From: Henricia sp. BOLD:AAB3569
Taxonomy: Eukaryota; Echinodermata; Asteroidea; Spinulosida; Echinasteridae
Assembly: GCA_037783545.1 (NCBI GenBank)
Contig: JBBELK010000949.1
Location: 1-64,000 of the forward strand
DNA: 64,000 bases
Reading direction: 5' to 3'
The notes under the pieces are model-generated. The model saw nothing but the letters and a program-made list of their open reading frames with translations. It was not told the DNA's origin and searched no databases. A program made the position numbers and the translations under genes. Positions 22,611 to 35,894 of this stretch are shown here, in pieces; position 1 is the first letter of the stretch; every line of letters begins with the position of its first letter.

Positions 22611-22946
22611 CTTTAAAACAAATATTATAAAAAAGAAATGTCAAACTTACACACCGAATAATAAGTAGTCACTAAGAAAAATTTTGATAAATGAATTCCG
22701 TTTAATTGTTTTAGAAAATTGGCTCATACAAACAAATGTTAAATTAATTTGCACGGAAAAAGGAAAATGCTAAACGGATGGAACTATGTGTGCTACGTTT
22801 TACCTGCAGAATGTTTTGAACAAACCACTATTTTTCTTGTGTGTTGTCATACTGAGATTGACAAAATGTGGTTGCCTTTTGGAGGCTTTGATGGAATGAC
22901 AGAGTCACAGCAGCTAAAAAAGCCTGACTGACGAGTCACGACCTAC

Positions 22947-23132
22947 CTTGACCAAATTCGGCATTTGTGGCTACTCTAGCGGCGCCATTGACATAGCCAA
23001 GTTGTCGGCAGGTTACGTTACCATCCGCATTATTCCAACCATCGTCGCAGATTGTGCCCCATTCACCGTTGTAGTTGACTTCAACACGGCCGTAGTTTGG
23101 ATCAGGGCCAACAAGGCGGATTCTGGCTTCGT
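22947..23132 (-). CDS. SRCR domain D18, first-half exon
   Basis: This exon encodes the N-terminal part of an SRCR domain: ARIRLVGPDPN, GRVEVNYNG, WGTICDDGWN, CRQLGY and AEFGQG. The donor is GTAGGT. I choose the acceptor CCTACAG at 23133-23134 because it gives a 324-nt domain like the others. An upstream in-frame acceptor (TTAAAAG) would start the exon at 23171 and add a Ser/Thr/Pro linker. It joins in phase 1 to 22473-22610. Confidence 0.84.
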
Positions 23133-23962
23133 CTGTAGGTACCAGGGGTGTAGATGAGACTTCTCCCAGATCTTTTAAATAAATCAGAAAAATTATGAAG
23201 AAATAAAGCCAGATTTCTAATCTTGTATTTAATACTTTTTTATACACAATTTGAGTGCTATACCATTGTTTTAAGTAATATTTACAACAAATTATGTTGG
23301 GGAAAAAGTCTTGGCGAGACTTTTTCTAGCGCATAAAAAAAAACTGACCAATGGTAGCAAAGAAAATACTTCTGCAAAAATGTTATATCTTTGAAAGGGT
23401 CAAAACTGATTTCTCAAAGTCAATTTCTGCATCAACCATCTTTTTTTGAAATGTTTAGGCAGAACATAATCTTGAGACCCGTTTTCCCCTGATAACATAG
23501 CAAATGACTGAGAATATATGCCAACATTAATGGTATTATGACATATGAATTTTTACAAATGCTACCAAACGTGGTGGATAAAAACAGAATATGGAACCCT
23601 AGAACTAAAACCAAGATCTTGAGTTTAACCCACGAGACCACTCGGCCACTGATTTCTCACAGAGCCTGTTTGCATGTAAATGCAACGCGCGTCGCTTTCG
23701 GGAATTTGGAGGGAATTTTGAGTGAAATGCCACATTGGGCGGCAAGGGCTTTTGTGATTCTGTGATTTTTCAGCGCGTCAATTAACTCCAAATTTCCTCC
23801 AAGCTGTTTTTTTTATGAAAGCAACGCGCGTCGCAAAAGCTCAATGTGAATCTACTTTAAACCAATTAGTCCTCATAGCGCTCAAAACCGCCCTGCAGCT
23901 TTCTCATCAAAGTACCCAAAACCGCCCTGAATTTCTTCTATGTTTAACTAAGTGACATTCAA
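23133..23962. other. Intron between D18 and the 139-bp array, no gene
   Basis: It contains a small hairpin near 23298-23325 (GAAAAAGTC/GACTTTTTC), a degenerate tRNA-like piece on the minus strand near 23585-23650, and GCAACGCGCGTCG as a direct repeat. No coding exon is seen. Confidence 0.5.
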
Positions 23963-26290
23963 GTGTCTGCTAACACACCCTTCATTGATAGGCATGTACT
24001 CCTAGCATGACTCATCCTCTTTCAAATCTTGCGTTCAGTAAGGGTGGCTACTATTGGATAACTCTGGTTATTGACCTTGACAAGAAACATTACTAAATGA
24101 AGTGTCTGCTAACACACCCTTCATTGATAGGCATGTACTCATAGTTTGACTCATCCTCTTTCAAATCTTGAGTTCAGTAAGGGTGGCTACTACTGGATAA
24201 CTCTGGTTATTGACCTTGACAAGAAACATTACTAAGTGAAGTGTCTGCTAACACACCCTTCATTGATAGGCATGTACTCATAGCTTGACTCATCCTCTTT
24301 CAAATCTTGTGTTCAGTAAGGGTGGCTACTACTGGATAACTCTGGTTATTGACCTAGACAAGAAACATTACTAAGTGAAGTGTCTGCTAACACACCCTTC
24401 ATTGATAGGCATGTACTCTTAGCTTGACTCATCCTCTTTCAAATCTTGAGTTCAGTAAGGGTGACTACTACTGGATAACTCTGGTTATTGACCTTGACAA
24501 GAAACATTACTAAGTGAAGTTTCTGCTAACACACCCTTCATTTATAGGCATGTACTCATAGCTTGACTCATCCTCTTTCAAATCTTGTGTTCAGTAAGGG
24601 TGGCTACTACTGGATAACTCTGGTTATTGACCTAGACAAGAAACATTACTAAGTAAAGTGTCTGCTAACACACCCTTCATTGATAGGCATGTACTCATAG
24701 CTTGACTCATCCTCTTTCAAATCTTGTGTTCAGTAAGGGTGACTACTACTGGATAACTCTGGTTATTGACCTAGACAAGAAACATTACTAAGTGAAGTGT
24801 CTGCTAACACACCCTTCATTGATAGGCATGTACTCGTAGCTTGACTCATCCTCTTTCAAATCTTGCGTTCAGTAAGGGTGGCTACTACTGGATAACTCTG
24901 GTTATTGACCTTGACAAGAAACATTACTAAGTGAAGTGTCTGCTAACACACCCTTCATTGATAGGCATGTACTCATAGCTGGACTCATCCTCTTTCAAAT
25001 CTTGTGTTCAGTAAGGGTGGCTACTACTGGATAACTCTGGTTATTGACCTAGACAAGAAACATTACTAAGTGGAGTGTCTGCTAACACACCCTTCATTGA
25101 TAGGCATGTACTCATAGCTTGACTCATCCTCTTTCAAATCTTGTGTTCAGTAAGGGTGACTACTACTGGATAACTCTGGTTATTGACCTAGACAAGAAAC
25201 ATTACTAAGTGAAGTGTCTGCTAACACACCCTTCATTGATAGGCATGTACTCATAGCTTGACTCATCCTCTTTCAAATCTCGTGTTCAGTAAGGGTGGCT
25301 ACTACTGGATAACTCTGGTTATTGACCTAGACAAGAAACATTACTAAGTGAAGTGTCTGCTAACACACCCTTCATTGATAGGCATGTACTCCTAGCTTGA
25401 CTCATCCTCTTTCAAATCTTGTGTTCAGTAAGGGTGACTACTACTGGATAACTCTGGTTATTGACCTAGACAAGAAACATTACTAAGTGAAGTGTCTGCT
25501 AACACACCCTTCATTGATAGGCATGTACTCCTAGCTGGACTCATCCTCTTTCACATCTTGAGTTCAGTAAGGGTGACTACTACTGGATAACTCTGGTTAT
25601 TGACCTTGACAAGAAACATTACTAAGTGAAGTGTCTGCTAACACACCCTTCATTGATAGGCATGTACTCATAGCTTGACTCATCCTCTTTCAAATCTCGT
25701 GTTCAGTAAGGGTGGCTACTACTGGATAACTCTGGTTATTGACCTAGACAAGAAACATTACTAAGTGAAGTGTCTGCTAACACACCCTTCATTGATAGGC
25801 ATGTACTCCTAGCTTGACTCATCCTCTTTCAAATCTTGTGTTCAGTAAGGGTGACTACTACTGGATAACTCTGGTTATTGACCTAGACAAGAAACATTAC
25901 TAAGTGAAGTGTCTGCTAACACACCCTTCATTGATAGGCATGTACTCCTAGCTGGACTCATCCTCTTTCACATCTTGAGTTCAGTAAGGGTGACTACTAC
26001 TGGATAACTCTGGTTATTGACCTTGACAAGAAACATTACTAAGTGAAGTGTCTGCTAACACACCCTTCATTGATAGGCATGTACTCCTAGCTGGACTCAT
26101 CCTCTTTCACATCTTGAGTTCAGTAAGGGTGGCTACTACTGGATAACTCTGGTTATTGACCTTGACAAGAAACATTACTAAGTGAAGTGTCTGCTAGCAC
26201 ACCCTTCATTGATAGGCATGTACTCCTAGCTTGACTCATCCTCTTTCGAATCTTGTGTTCAAGGGAGACTACTTTCTTGACAGGTATTAC
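23963..26290. repeat. Minisatellite, 139-bp unit, about 16-17 copies
   Basis: The unit runs from GTGTCTGCTAACACACCC through TTGACTCATCCTCTTTC and GTAAGGGTGGCTAC to GACAAGAAACATTACT. Copies alternate at several positions (GACCTAGAC/GACCTTGAC, GGTGGC/GGTGAC). Single diverged units occur at 33.25, 35.5 and 41.0 kb. The array fills most of the intron between D17 and D18. Confidence 0.93.
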
Positions 26291-26367
26291 TTAACATTAC
26301 CAAAAAGCTCTGAGGAGTACTAAGACACTACTTTTTACCAGTGAGTGATATTGGGTTAATGACATAC

Positions 26368-26685
26368 CAGCGCACACAACGCCAGCATCCTCCTGATGTC
26401 CACAGTTGTGATCCCTCCAACTATTGCTTGCACACTCCTCCAGCCTGGATTCATCCCCGGAGCAGGCCACATCGTCCAAGAAAATCGGCCCCTTGCCAGC
26501 ACCGAAACCTGCTGAAGCAACGGTGCTGGTTGCAGCACCCAATCCCAGCTGTCGACAAACCACGTTAGCATCCGTCAAATCCCATTCATCGTCGCAGATG
26601 GTTCCCCATTCACCTTGGTAGTAGACTTCCACCCGGCCTTCGGTTTCACTCTCTCCACCCACGAGACGAAGAGTCTGTGGTAGTT
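26368..26685 (-). CDS. SRCR domain D17 exon
   Basis: A 318-nt, phase 1-1 exon encodes a textbook SRCR domain: [53 protein letters not shown] and [11 protein letters not shown], with six cysteines and all acidic positions intact. The acceptor is AAATGTAG and the donor GTATGT. About 80 bp beyond the donor begins the 2.3-kb, 139-bp-unit minisatellite; the sequence between donor and array is a diverged copy of the intron element that also follows the X-type exons. Confidence 0.92.
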
Positions 26686-26929
26686 CTACATTTGGAAAAG
26701 ACACAAAAATGGGAACTTTCTTGGTACAAATTGTCAAAAAGTAAGACGAAAATACAAAAACGCAGTTCCTTGTACAATGCTCTTTTCTATTCCAGGCCAT
26801 TTTTTTCTTATCTTTTCAAAGTGACCGATGAGGATGGCTAGATTGGTGGTTGCTGTGGTATCTCAGGCTATTTTGGCTAAGACTGTATTTTAGCACAGCA
26901 CAAGTTGGATTTCCCAACTGTCTTGAGAG

Positions 26930-27420
26930 ATATTTCAGGCTTTTGGGTCTCTCTAGACCCCTGAACAGGGCTCGGCAGAACCTCTTGAAAAATTTAATTT
27001 GTCCTCTGGGCCTGACATTTGGTCAAAAGATACTCTTACCCAAACGTATCAATATTCCAAAGAGTACTTGTCGAACTGATGTCTATACTTTCGGAGAAAT
27101 CTTGCGACAAAACGTTTGACATCCAAGCTCAAATTATACGATGTAGCTGTTAATGCAACGTCTAGTGGCTTCATCTCCGGCCGAATTTAGCGCTCCAGAG
27201 TCAAACTTTTTGTCACAAGATTTCTCCGAAAGCAGACATCAGATTGACGAGTACTCTTCGGAGTATTGATACACTTGGGTAAGAGTATTGGCAAAGTATC
27301 AGCCCCAAGGGATGAATTTGAAAGTTGCTGAGACTTCCACGTATTTTTCTTAACAGAATCGTAGGGTGAAGGTTCTGCCGAGCCCTGTTCACGGGTCTAA
27401 GGTCTCTCATGCAAACATCC
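26930..27420. mobile_element. Foldback element, arms about 220 nt
   Basis: AACAGGGCTCGGCAGAACC on the left pairs with GGTTCTGCCGAGCCCTGTT on the right; inner blocks TTCGGAGAAATCTTG and CAAGATTTCTCCGAA also pair. The central 70 bp is unpaired. Non-coding. Confidence 0.75.
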
Positions 27421-27714
27421 TTCAAATGAAGTGAGGTGCGACTGACTCTTCTGGTACGAGAGACAAGCAGTGACTAGCTGTCCTCATGTCTGCATAATGA
27501 TGCCCTTATGTGGACAGTCTTATATACCAGATGTCTTCATCCTTGGCGACTGCCACAAAGCCTTCGCTGTCCGACATTCTTTTACCGCTCATGTACTAAA
27601 ATTGCTCATTATCATAATGCAGATTTTGTAGGTTGTTTAAAATATAGACCTATAACAATGCAAGCCAATCCAGTTCATGAGCATGTATGCCCTGGTTCGT
27701 AAGCACACTCATGA

Positions 27715-28162
27715 GGGTAATTCCCAAAATTAGGGGTCCAAAATGTTTGGTGTCCCAGTTACGTACGACACTCTCTGCTTCAAAAATCACCCCTCATGAT
27801 CACAAATTCTCAGTAATGGACTGTGGCTTGTGATTATAGGGGGCAGCATAATTTTCTTGAATAGTTTTTTCTCTGATTCCTGAAAAATATTCAAAACAAA
27901 AGACCATAAAGGCTTATAATTTGTTCCATGGTATTGAATAGGAGTTTGGTGTCCTGGGTTACCTACGCCAATGAAAATTGGCTGTAGAATGAGTTTGCAT
28001 TAACCTTGGTGCCATACCTACACACAAACATTAAATTGAAGTGGCATTTGTTGAAATAAAAATAATTATTTTTTACTGTGAAACCACTTTTAATCACTAA
28101 AAACACTTGGAAATCTTAAAAAGCATGTCACACTTTTGGACCCCTAATTTTGGGAATTACCC
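27715..28162. mobile_element. MITE with perfect 29-bp inverted repeats
   Basis: GGGTAATTCCCAAAATTAG begins the left repeat and its exact complement ends the right one; the match extends 29 bp. The 448-bp element has no coding capacity. The target duplication is not clear. Confidence 0.75.
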
Positions 28163-28638
28163 ATCAATGAATGTGTCGGGTAGCTAAGGGACTGTCATGC
28201 ACACCATTCTCGCCACATGGTGTACGCTCTCATGTACGTTCACAATACATACGCTGGCGCGGTGCCTTGGACAAAGGGTTTTCAGTCGTCAGAATCCCTC
28301 TTTCAGCCTTGATCGTGAAATCCCAAGGAATGTAGACCATGAGCTGCCAAAATGTTTGGATGGCACCGGTCCACCTACAGGGATCAAACTCCTGATTTGT
28401 AAGTTTTTTAAAATCAGCACATGTTCGTTGATTTAGACGTAGACCTTGATTTAGATGTAGCTTCCCAGCTGGAGTACCAGGATGAGGCACTTATAGTCAG
28501 CATGCGAGAGATTTAAGAGATTGCTATGAACCAGTATTGCCCGTCCACCCAACCAAGTCCAGGTAATTAAGGTGCAGCTGCCAGACTAGTCTTTGTGAAA
28601 GACGCGGTTGTTATTTTTGTTTTGCTTGCAGACACTTG

Positions 28639-29104
28639 GGCTGCGTTCGGGCGTGCAGTTCTCGCTACTCCGGAGTAATGCGTGCGCATTGCACTCGGGT
28701 CACATTATGCGAACGGCAAAGTCACAATCCGCATGCGCGAATGGCCATCAGTCAAGATGGCCGTCTCTTGCCATGACAACACAAAAAACGCCGTTCCACT
28801 GCTCACAAGAAATTGAAGAAAATACAGACCATAAGTCATGAGAACCTTTGATACCGTGTAAAACAAACCTTAGTGAGTTGTTTCAGTTATCCAGTTGACA
28901 CGTTTAGCAAATTCACCAAAAATCCAACCTATATCCCGCCATCTTGGTACTAACCACATGACATTCGTCAGGAGTAAGAGCACACTCCCCATTTGTTGGG
29001 GAGTACCGAGAGCATACTCTCACTGACCCGAGTGTCGTTAATCTTGCCGTTCGCGCGCGCAGGAGTATGCTCGTGTTAACACGAGTACACGCCCGAACCC
29101 AGCC
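28639..29104. mobile_element. Harbinger-like MITE, TTG target duplication
   Basis: The 466-bp element has imperfect termini GGCTGCGTTCGGGCGTG and GGCTGGGTTCGGGCGTG (inverted), flanked by TTG on both sides. A related copy lies at 48236-48693 and a truncated one at 50728. Three-base duplications fit PIF/Harbinger elements. Confidence 0.7.
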
Positions 29105-29107
29105 TTG

Positions 29108-29980
29108 AAGTCAGACTTGGTCTAGTCCGGCGGCTTTTCCCGTGGAACCGCGTCTTTGCGCAGAACACATCTGGCGTGTGCAAACGTTTGCTGTCAATCA
29201 AGTGTGTCACCATAGAAACCTTCAGGTAGCACCACCCTTCGTATTGTACACTCATTGATCTCCATATATATTTCTGGAGCAGACAAAGCGCATCATCACG
29301 TACACGCATGGCACGCGTAAACCCTCTGCACTCATCTGTATGCATTCCGACGCGCTGCTGTACAAACACAGGACACGCGTCCAATCTGTATGTACGCTAC
29401 AATGCGAGATATTTTGAGACAATGATGACATCACCGGTAGCCAATCAGCGATTTTCCGAGCGAAATCACCCGGAATGTAAAGAGCAACTAAACACGTGAG
29501 AGATATGCGAAAAGGCTTTGCTTACCACTCACCAGGTAGAGGGCACTATACTCTGCGTACAATGTCATACCAAGCCTACGCACTGTGGGTGCAGGCGGTG
29601 AACAGTTGTAAAGCAAAGCCTTAACAAAATGCTACTGCAGACAGCAAAGTTGCCTTTCCGTAGAGACGTTTTCCCTCCACTACGTGTACATCGAGTGTGC
29701 GTGCCATTCATGTGTTCTGCACATAAATCCAAGCAACGCGATGAAATTGGCTACAGATTATTGGGGCTCAAGGTGCACTGATTATGAACTGGTTTCTTTG
29801 TTCAGCTTCTTGGCTTACACCAGAAGGCCCAGTGATGCGAAGGGTGACGTGTAGATACTGAGCTATAGACACCATTACAAATCTTCCCAGAGATTGGATG
29901 AAAAGGTCAGTTGGTAAATTTGCCAGCACTCTTCTAAAAAAAAAAAGAAGAAAAAGGTCTTTCCGGTCATACTACCTTAC
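29108..29980. other. Intron left of D16, no gene
   Basis: A CpG-rich patch (29.29-29.48 kb) and a small inverted repeat (AAGGCTTTGCTT/AAGCAAAGCCTT, about 29512-29622) are visible. No exon is recognised. Confidence 0.5.
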
Positions 29981-30118
29981 CTTCATTGGGCAAGCAAACA
30001 ACTCCTGCGTCTTCAGCATGACTACAGTCTACATTAACGATTTCTACATGGGAGCAGTCCTTGATGCTGGATTCAGTTCCAATACAGACAACGTCATCCA
30101 AGTAAATTAGGCCCTCGC
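29981..30118 (-). CDS. SRCR domain D16, second-half exon
   Basis: A 138-nt exon finishes D16 (110 codons in all) with LIYLDDVVCIG, IKDC, VDCSHAEDAGVVC and LPNE. It carries four of the six cysteines. The acceptor is CCCCTGAAG and the donor GTAAGG. Its length equals that of the second-half exon of D18 exactly. The usual GWG segment is replaced by SHVEIVN. The exon can only be in frame if the repeat-filled intron to its right is removed intact. Confidence 0.86.
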
Positions 30119-30212
30119 CTTCAGGGGAAAAATAAGTCATATTTTCAATCAACATTTGATCATTTCATTACTGAGCACTATGACTTTGAGTGCATGTTTA
30201 ACATACACAGTG

Positions 30213-31870
30213 GCTTACCGAGAAATGCCATGCCAGCTCTTGGAGAAGACCCGACGGGGTTTACCACTGATCCTCATAGCTCAGCTGGTAGAACATCTAC
30301 CTGGCATGTCAGAGGTCTTGGGAAAAACCTGAGGGGGTACACCACTGACCCTCATAGCTCAGCTGGTAGAGCATCTACCTGGCAGTCAGAGGTCTTGGGA
30401 AAAACCTGAGGAGGTATACCACTGTGCCTCATAGCTCAGCTGGTAGAACATCTACCTGGCATGTCAGAGGTCTTGGGAAAAACCTGAGGGGGGTATACCA
30501 CTGTGCCTCATAGCTCAGCTGGTAGAACATCTACCTGGCATGTCAGAGGTCTTGGGAAAAACCTGAGGAGGTACACCACTGTGCCTCATAGCTCAGCTGG
30601 TAGAACATCTACCTGGCAGTCAGAGGTCTTGGGAAAAACCTGAGGAGGTATACCACTGTGCCTCATAGCTCAGCTGGTAGAACATCTACCTGGCATGTCA
30701 GAGGTCTTGGGAAAAACCTGAGGGGGGTATACCACTGTGCCTCATAGCTCAGCTGGTAGAACATCTACCTGGCATGTCAGAGGTCTTGGGAAAAACCTGA
30801 GGGGGGTATACCACTGTGCCTCATAGCTCAGCTGGTAGAACATCTACCTGGCATGTCAGAGGTCTTGGGAAAAACCTGAGGGGGGTATACCACTGTGCCT
30901 CATAGCTCAGCTGGTAGAACATCTACCTGACATGTCAGAGGTCTTGGGAAAAACCCGAGGGGGTATACCACTGTGCCTCATAGCTCAGCTGGTAGAACAT
31001 CTACCTGACATGTCAGAGGTCTTGGGAAAAACCCGAGGGGGTATACCACTGTGCCTCATAGCTCAGCTGTTCGATCATTTGCCTGGTGTGTCGGCAGTCT
31101 TGGGGAAACCCAAGGGAGTAGGAGTATACCACTGTGCCTCATACATGTAGATCAGCTGGTAGAACATCTACCTGGCAGTCAGAGGTCTTGGGAAAAACCT
31201 GAGGAGGTATACCACTGTGCCTCATAGCTCAGCTGGTAGAACATCTACCTAGCATGTCAGAGGTCTTGGGAAAAACCTGAGGGGGGTATACCACTGTGCC
31301 TCATAGCTCAGCTGGTAGAACATCTACCTGGCATGTCAGAGGTCTTGGGAAAAACCTGAGGGGGGTATACCACTGTGCCTCATAGCTCAGCTGGTAGAAC
31401 ATCTACCTGACATGTCAGAGGTCTTGGGAAAAACCCGAGGGGGTATACCACTGTGCCTCATAGCTCAGCTGTTCGATCATTTGCCTGGTGTGTCGGCAGT
31501 CTTGGGGAAACCCAAGGGAGTAGGAGTATACCACTGTGCCTCATAGCTCAGCTGTTCGATCATTTGCCTGGTGTGTCGGCAGTCTTGGGGAAAACCCAAG
31601 GGAGTAGGAGTATACCACTGTGCCTCATAGCTCAGCTGTTCGATCATTTGCCTGGTGTGTCGGCAGTCTTGGGGAAACCCAAGGGAGTAGGAGTATACCA
31701 CTGTGCCTCATAGCTCAGCTGTTCGATTATTTGCCTGGTGTGTCGGCAGTCTTGGGGAAACCCAAGGGAGTATACCACTGTGCCTCATAGCTCAGCTGTT
31801 CGATCACTTGCCTGGTGTGTCGGCAGTCTTGGGGAAAACCCAAGGGAGTATACCACTGTGCCTCATAGCT
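30213..31870 (+). repeat. Tandem array of tRNA-like units, about 20 copies of 75-82 bp
   Basis: Each unit contains CTCATAGCTCAGCTGGTAGA, a good polymerase III A box, and a degraded B-box region (TCTTGGGAAAAACC). Two subtypes exist: one continues ACATCTACCTGGCATGTC, the other TTCGATCATTTGCCTGG. The array lies within the intron that splits D16, antisense to the gene. Confidence 0.88.
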
Positions 31871-31950
31871 CTTTTTATGTGTTTTAAGGCACTTTTTGCA
31901 TGCACTGCTCTTTATTTTGCTTGGCCTAATGCACACATTAAAAACAATTA

Positions 31951-33350
<1,400 letters not shown>

Positions 33351-33519
33351 TACTATTGGATAACTTTTTAGTTATTGACCTTAACAAGGAACATTACTCA
33401 ACATTACTTCAAAAAGCCCCGAGGAGTAATAAGACATATATGCTTTTGTGTAAAACAGGTTATCTTTTTTGGAAAGTATACATTTACTATATAAAATTTA
33501 TACTAGTCAAGTTGCAAAC

Positions 33520-33587
33520 CTGCTTGGCATGTGATTCCAACATCCTCAAGATGTCCACAGATATTCGTCCCCCAAAAGCCCCATGGA
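33520..33587 (-). pseudogene. Truncated X-type SRCR exon end
   Basis: About 68 nt on the minus strand match the last codons and donor of D13: WGT, then an intact cysteine and EDVGITCQAG followed by GTTTGC. The rest of the exon is missing; the match stops abruptly at an integrase-like fragment. The flanking intron sequence on the donor side also matches that of D13. Without an acceptor it cannot act as a normal exon. It marks the left end of the amplified unit. Confidence 0.75.
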
Positions 33588-33624
33588 CAACTTCAGACAG
33601 CCTCCTACACAACTTACATGTAGC

Positions 33625-33735
33625 AACTGATTATGCCACATTATATCATCCAACATGTAATGGTTTAGTTGAGCAATTTAATGACACTTTAAAGTCTATA
33701 AAGAAAAACAATGCCTTGCAATTTCACAATTGAAA
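33625..33735 (+). mobile_element. Ty3/gypsy-type integrase fragment
   Basis: The plus strand encodes TDYATLYHPTCNGLVEQFND and continues TLKSIKK, which fits the YHP-x-x-x-GLVE-x-F-N-x-TLK region of Ty3/gypsy integrases. Only this short piece is present, with no reverse transcriptase or LTRs. It is a fragment next to the truncated SRCR exon. Copies lie at 38282-38388, 48175-48234 and 50667-50727. Confidence 0.6.
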
Positions 33736-33764
33736 AACCAACTCCTGTGCACTGTTGCACTTAC

Positions 33765-34142
33765 CTTGAGTAGATAAATCAGGGCCGACGGAAGTAGCAG
33801 CATCTGTTTGGCACACCAGACCGACGTCCTCAGAATGACGACAGCTTCCCGAGTTCCACAGATCCGACACACACTCCTGCAGGCTACTTTCTGTCCCTAT
33901 GCAATTTATGTAGCTAAGGATTGACGTGGAAGTGTCTCCTGGTCCAAACTCTGCTGTGAAAACGTCTTGTACCCCAGGGAAGCCCAGTTGCCTGCAGAGT
34001 ACAGTTGCTTCTTCCTGTGACCAGTCATCATCACAGATGGTCCCCCAATCACCCCTAAAGAACATCTCAACGCGCCCACGACTAGTGTCTGGTCCATCCA
34101 CCAAGCGGACAGTTTCTGTTGTGGTGCTACCTTCATCTGTGT
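33765..34142 (-). CDS. SRCR domain D15 exon (Z type)
   Basis: A 378-nt, phase 1-1 exon with an N-terminal Thr/Ser linker, an SRCR domain (VRLVDGPD, GRVEMFFRG, WGTICDDDWS, CRQLGF, SILSYINCIG, LQECVSDLW, CRHSEDVGLVC) and a C-terminal linker ending DLSTQ. Six cysteines. The acceptor is TTCCTGCAG; the donor is GTAAGT. On the intron side of the donor lie an integrase-like retroelement fragment and then the truncated end of an X-type exon, marking the edge of the amplified unit. Confidence 0.9.
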
Positions 34143-34324
34143 CTGCAGGAAAATGGGCATTTTAAACTCACACAAAATTCACACAATACTAGGCAAACTT
34201 TTGACAACCACAAACAAACAGATTTCGGCATAATCATTGGTTAAATCGATAATTATAGCTTAGGTCGTCAACAACCAAGTTTGACCAAATTGATGCCAGC
34301 ATGACACATTTTTGTGGGGTACAT

Positions 34325-34690
34325 GTACTGTGGCCGAGTGGCTTGGGTCACTGACTCACAACACTAGGATGAAAACTTGTGGTTGCGGGTTCAAAACCCG
34401 GTCGTGGTACTGTGCCCTTGAGCAAGGTACTTAAAACACGCTTGTCTCCATCATTTGGAGGGGATGTAAAACTCGTTGGTCCAGTGTGTTGTGTAATGCA
34501 CTTAAAAGATCCCAGAGCACGTACTCTTTCATGAAGAGTAAGGGGATTCCCTGGTGTCTCTGGCCATAGGCTGCCAATGGCGCCACCCACCTATATATCT
34601 TGATGCTTAGGTGAAAGATACTTGTAAGATTCATGCAGCCAGCGGGCTGCGATTTGAAGTTCATTAAATCCATTTAAAAAAAATAAATAA
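34325..34690 (+). mobile_element. tRNA-derived SINE, copy 1
   Basis: The head has A box GTGGCCGAGTGG and B box GGTTCAAAACC, as in Leu/Ser-type tRNAs. The body includes CCCTTGAGCAAGG, AAGATCCCAGAGCA and GGTGTCTCTGGCCAT; the tail is AAATAAATAAATAAAT. It lies between D14 and D15. Confidence 0.8.
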
Positions 34691-34815
34691 ATAAATTTCT
34701 GGTAATGCAAATTGCCAAAACCTGACCATGTTGACTATCATAGGACCTGTATTAAGACACAGCTGTTTAATTTATATAAATCCTTATAAATAGGGCTAAT
34801 AATCAAGTTGCAAAC

Positions 34816-35148
34816 CTGCTTCGCATACGACTCCAACATCCTCCCAGTGTCCACAGAAGGTTGCCGCCCAAATACCCCATGAGCACTCGCCAACATTGTT
34901 CTCAGTTCCAACACAGTTCAGCGATGACAGAATCGGACCTTCTCCATGGCCATATGCAGAAACGTCACCATCACTAGCAACGACATCGACAAAGCCAAGT
35001 TGACGACAGACCACTCGTGCTTCACTCCCATCCCACTTGTCATCACAAACGGTTCCCCACTCGCCCTCTGAGTAGACTTCAACCCGACCAGAGTGCGAGT
35101 TGGGACCTCCGACAAGGCGCAATTGGACATCAGGTGCAGTAGTAGACT
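34816..35148 (-). CDS. SRCR domain D14 exon (Y type)
   Basis: A 333-nt, phase 1-1 exon encoding LRLVGGPNSHSG, GRVEVYSEG, WGTVCDDKWD, CRQLGF, PILSSLNCVG, VGEC and CGHWEDVGVVC, with six cysteines. The first 15 or so codons are nearly the same as in X-type exons (ESTTAPDVQ then LRLVGGPNSHSG), so X and Y probably derive from one ancestral exon or share conversion tracts. The acceptor is CACTTTCAG and the donor GTTTGC. A tRNA-derived SINE lies in the intron between D14 and D15. Confidence 0.9.
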
Positions 35149-35894
35149 CTGAAAGTGGACCAAGTTATGGAACCAGTTATTCTGATGGCAATCTGTTTCT
35201 GGATCAGGACGTTTAATTATGTGTGTACCCCTGGGCAAGGCAATTTGCAATGAATTACCTCACTCCATGGAGGTACCTTTGTTGGTAGCAGAGAACCATC
35301 TACATGGCAATCTCAAGCCATATATTTTTCAGGGAATCGAGAAGGCTTAAAGAATGATGTAATGCAGCCCAACGACAGTCATTTTCATTGCTGTGGGAAT
35401 CCCTTTGTTTAACCCATTATTAGTTCTTAAAGGGCCCAAAACCGCCCTGCAGCTTTCTCATCAAAGCACTCAAAAGCCTTCCATGTTCAATTTGGTGAAC
35501 TTCAAGTTTCTGCAAACAAGCTTTCAATTGCTGGGCATGTACGTATAGGTTGATTTATCCTCTTTCAAATCTTGTGTTCGTTAAGGGTGGCTACTATTGG
35601 ATAACTTTGGTTATTGACCTTGACAAGGAACATTACTTAACATTACTTCAAAAAGCCCCACGGAGTAATAAGACATACTTGTTACCAGTGAGTGCTTTTG
35701 TGTTAAACGGGTTTTCTTGGACCTGGACCGAAAATCACCAAAGCAGAACAGTCTTGAAAGTGATTCCAAAGTGATTGGTTGATTAGGGCCTTGTTAGCCA
35801 TAAGTTACTGTCACAAACTGTTGTTGTGATCAAACATTGATATTTCACAAACATTGCATTTCTTTTTTGGAAAGTATACATGTACTATATTTTG

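Noticed and set aside
20344..31870. Regular repeats that might be taken for CRISPR arrays.
   Set aside because: The units are contiguous with no unique spacers, the genome is eukaryotic, and no cas genes are present.
33356..33733. Plus-strand frame of 125 codons as a complete gene.
   Set aside because: It is a chance fusion of repeat sequence, the antisense of a truncated SRCR exon and an integrase-like fragment; only the last part has a recognisable origin.
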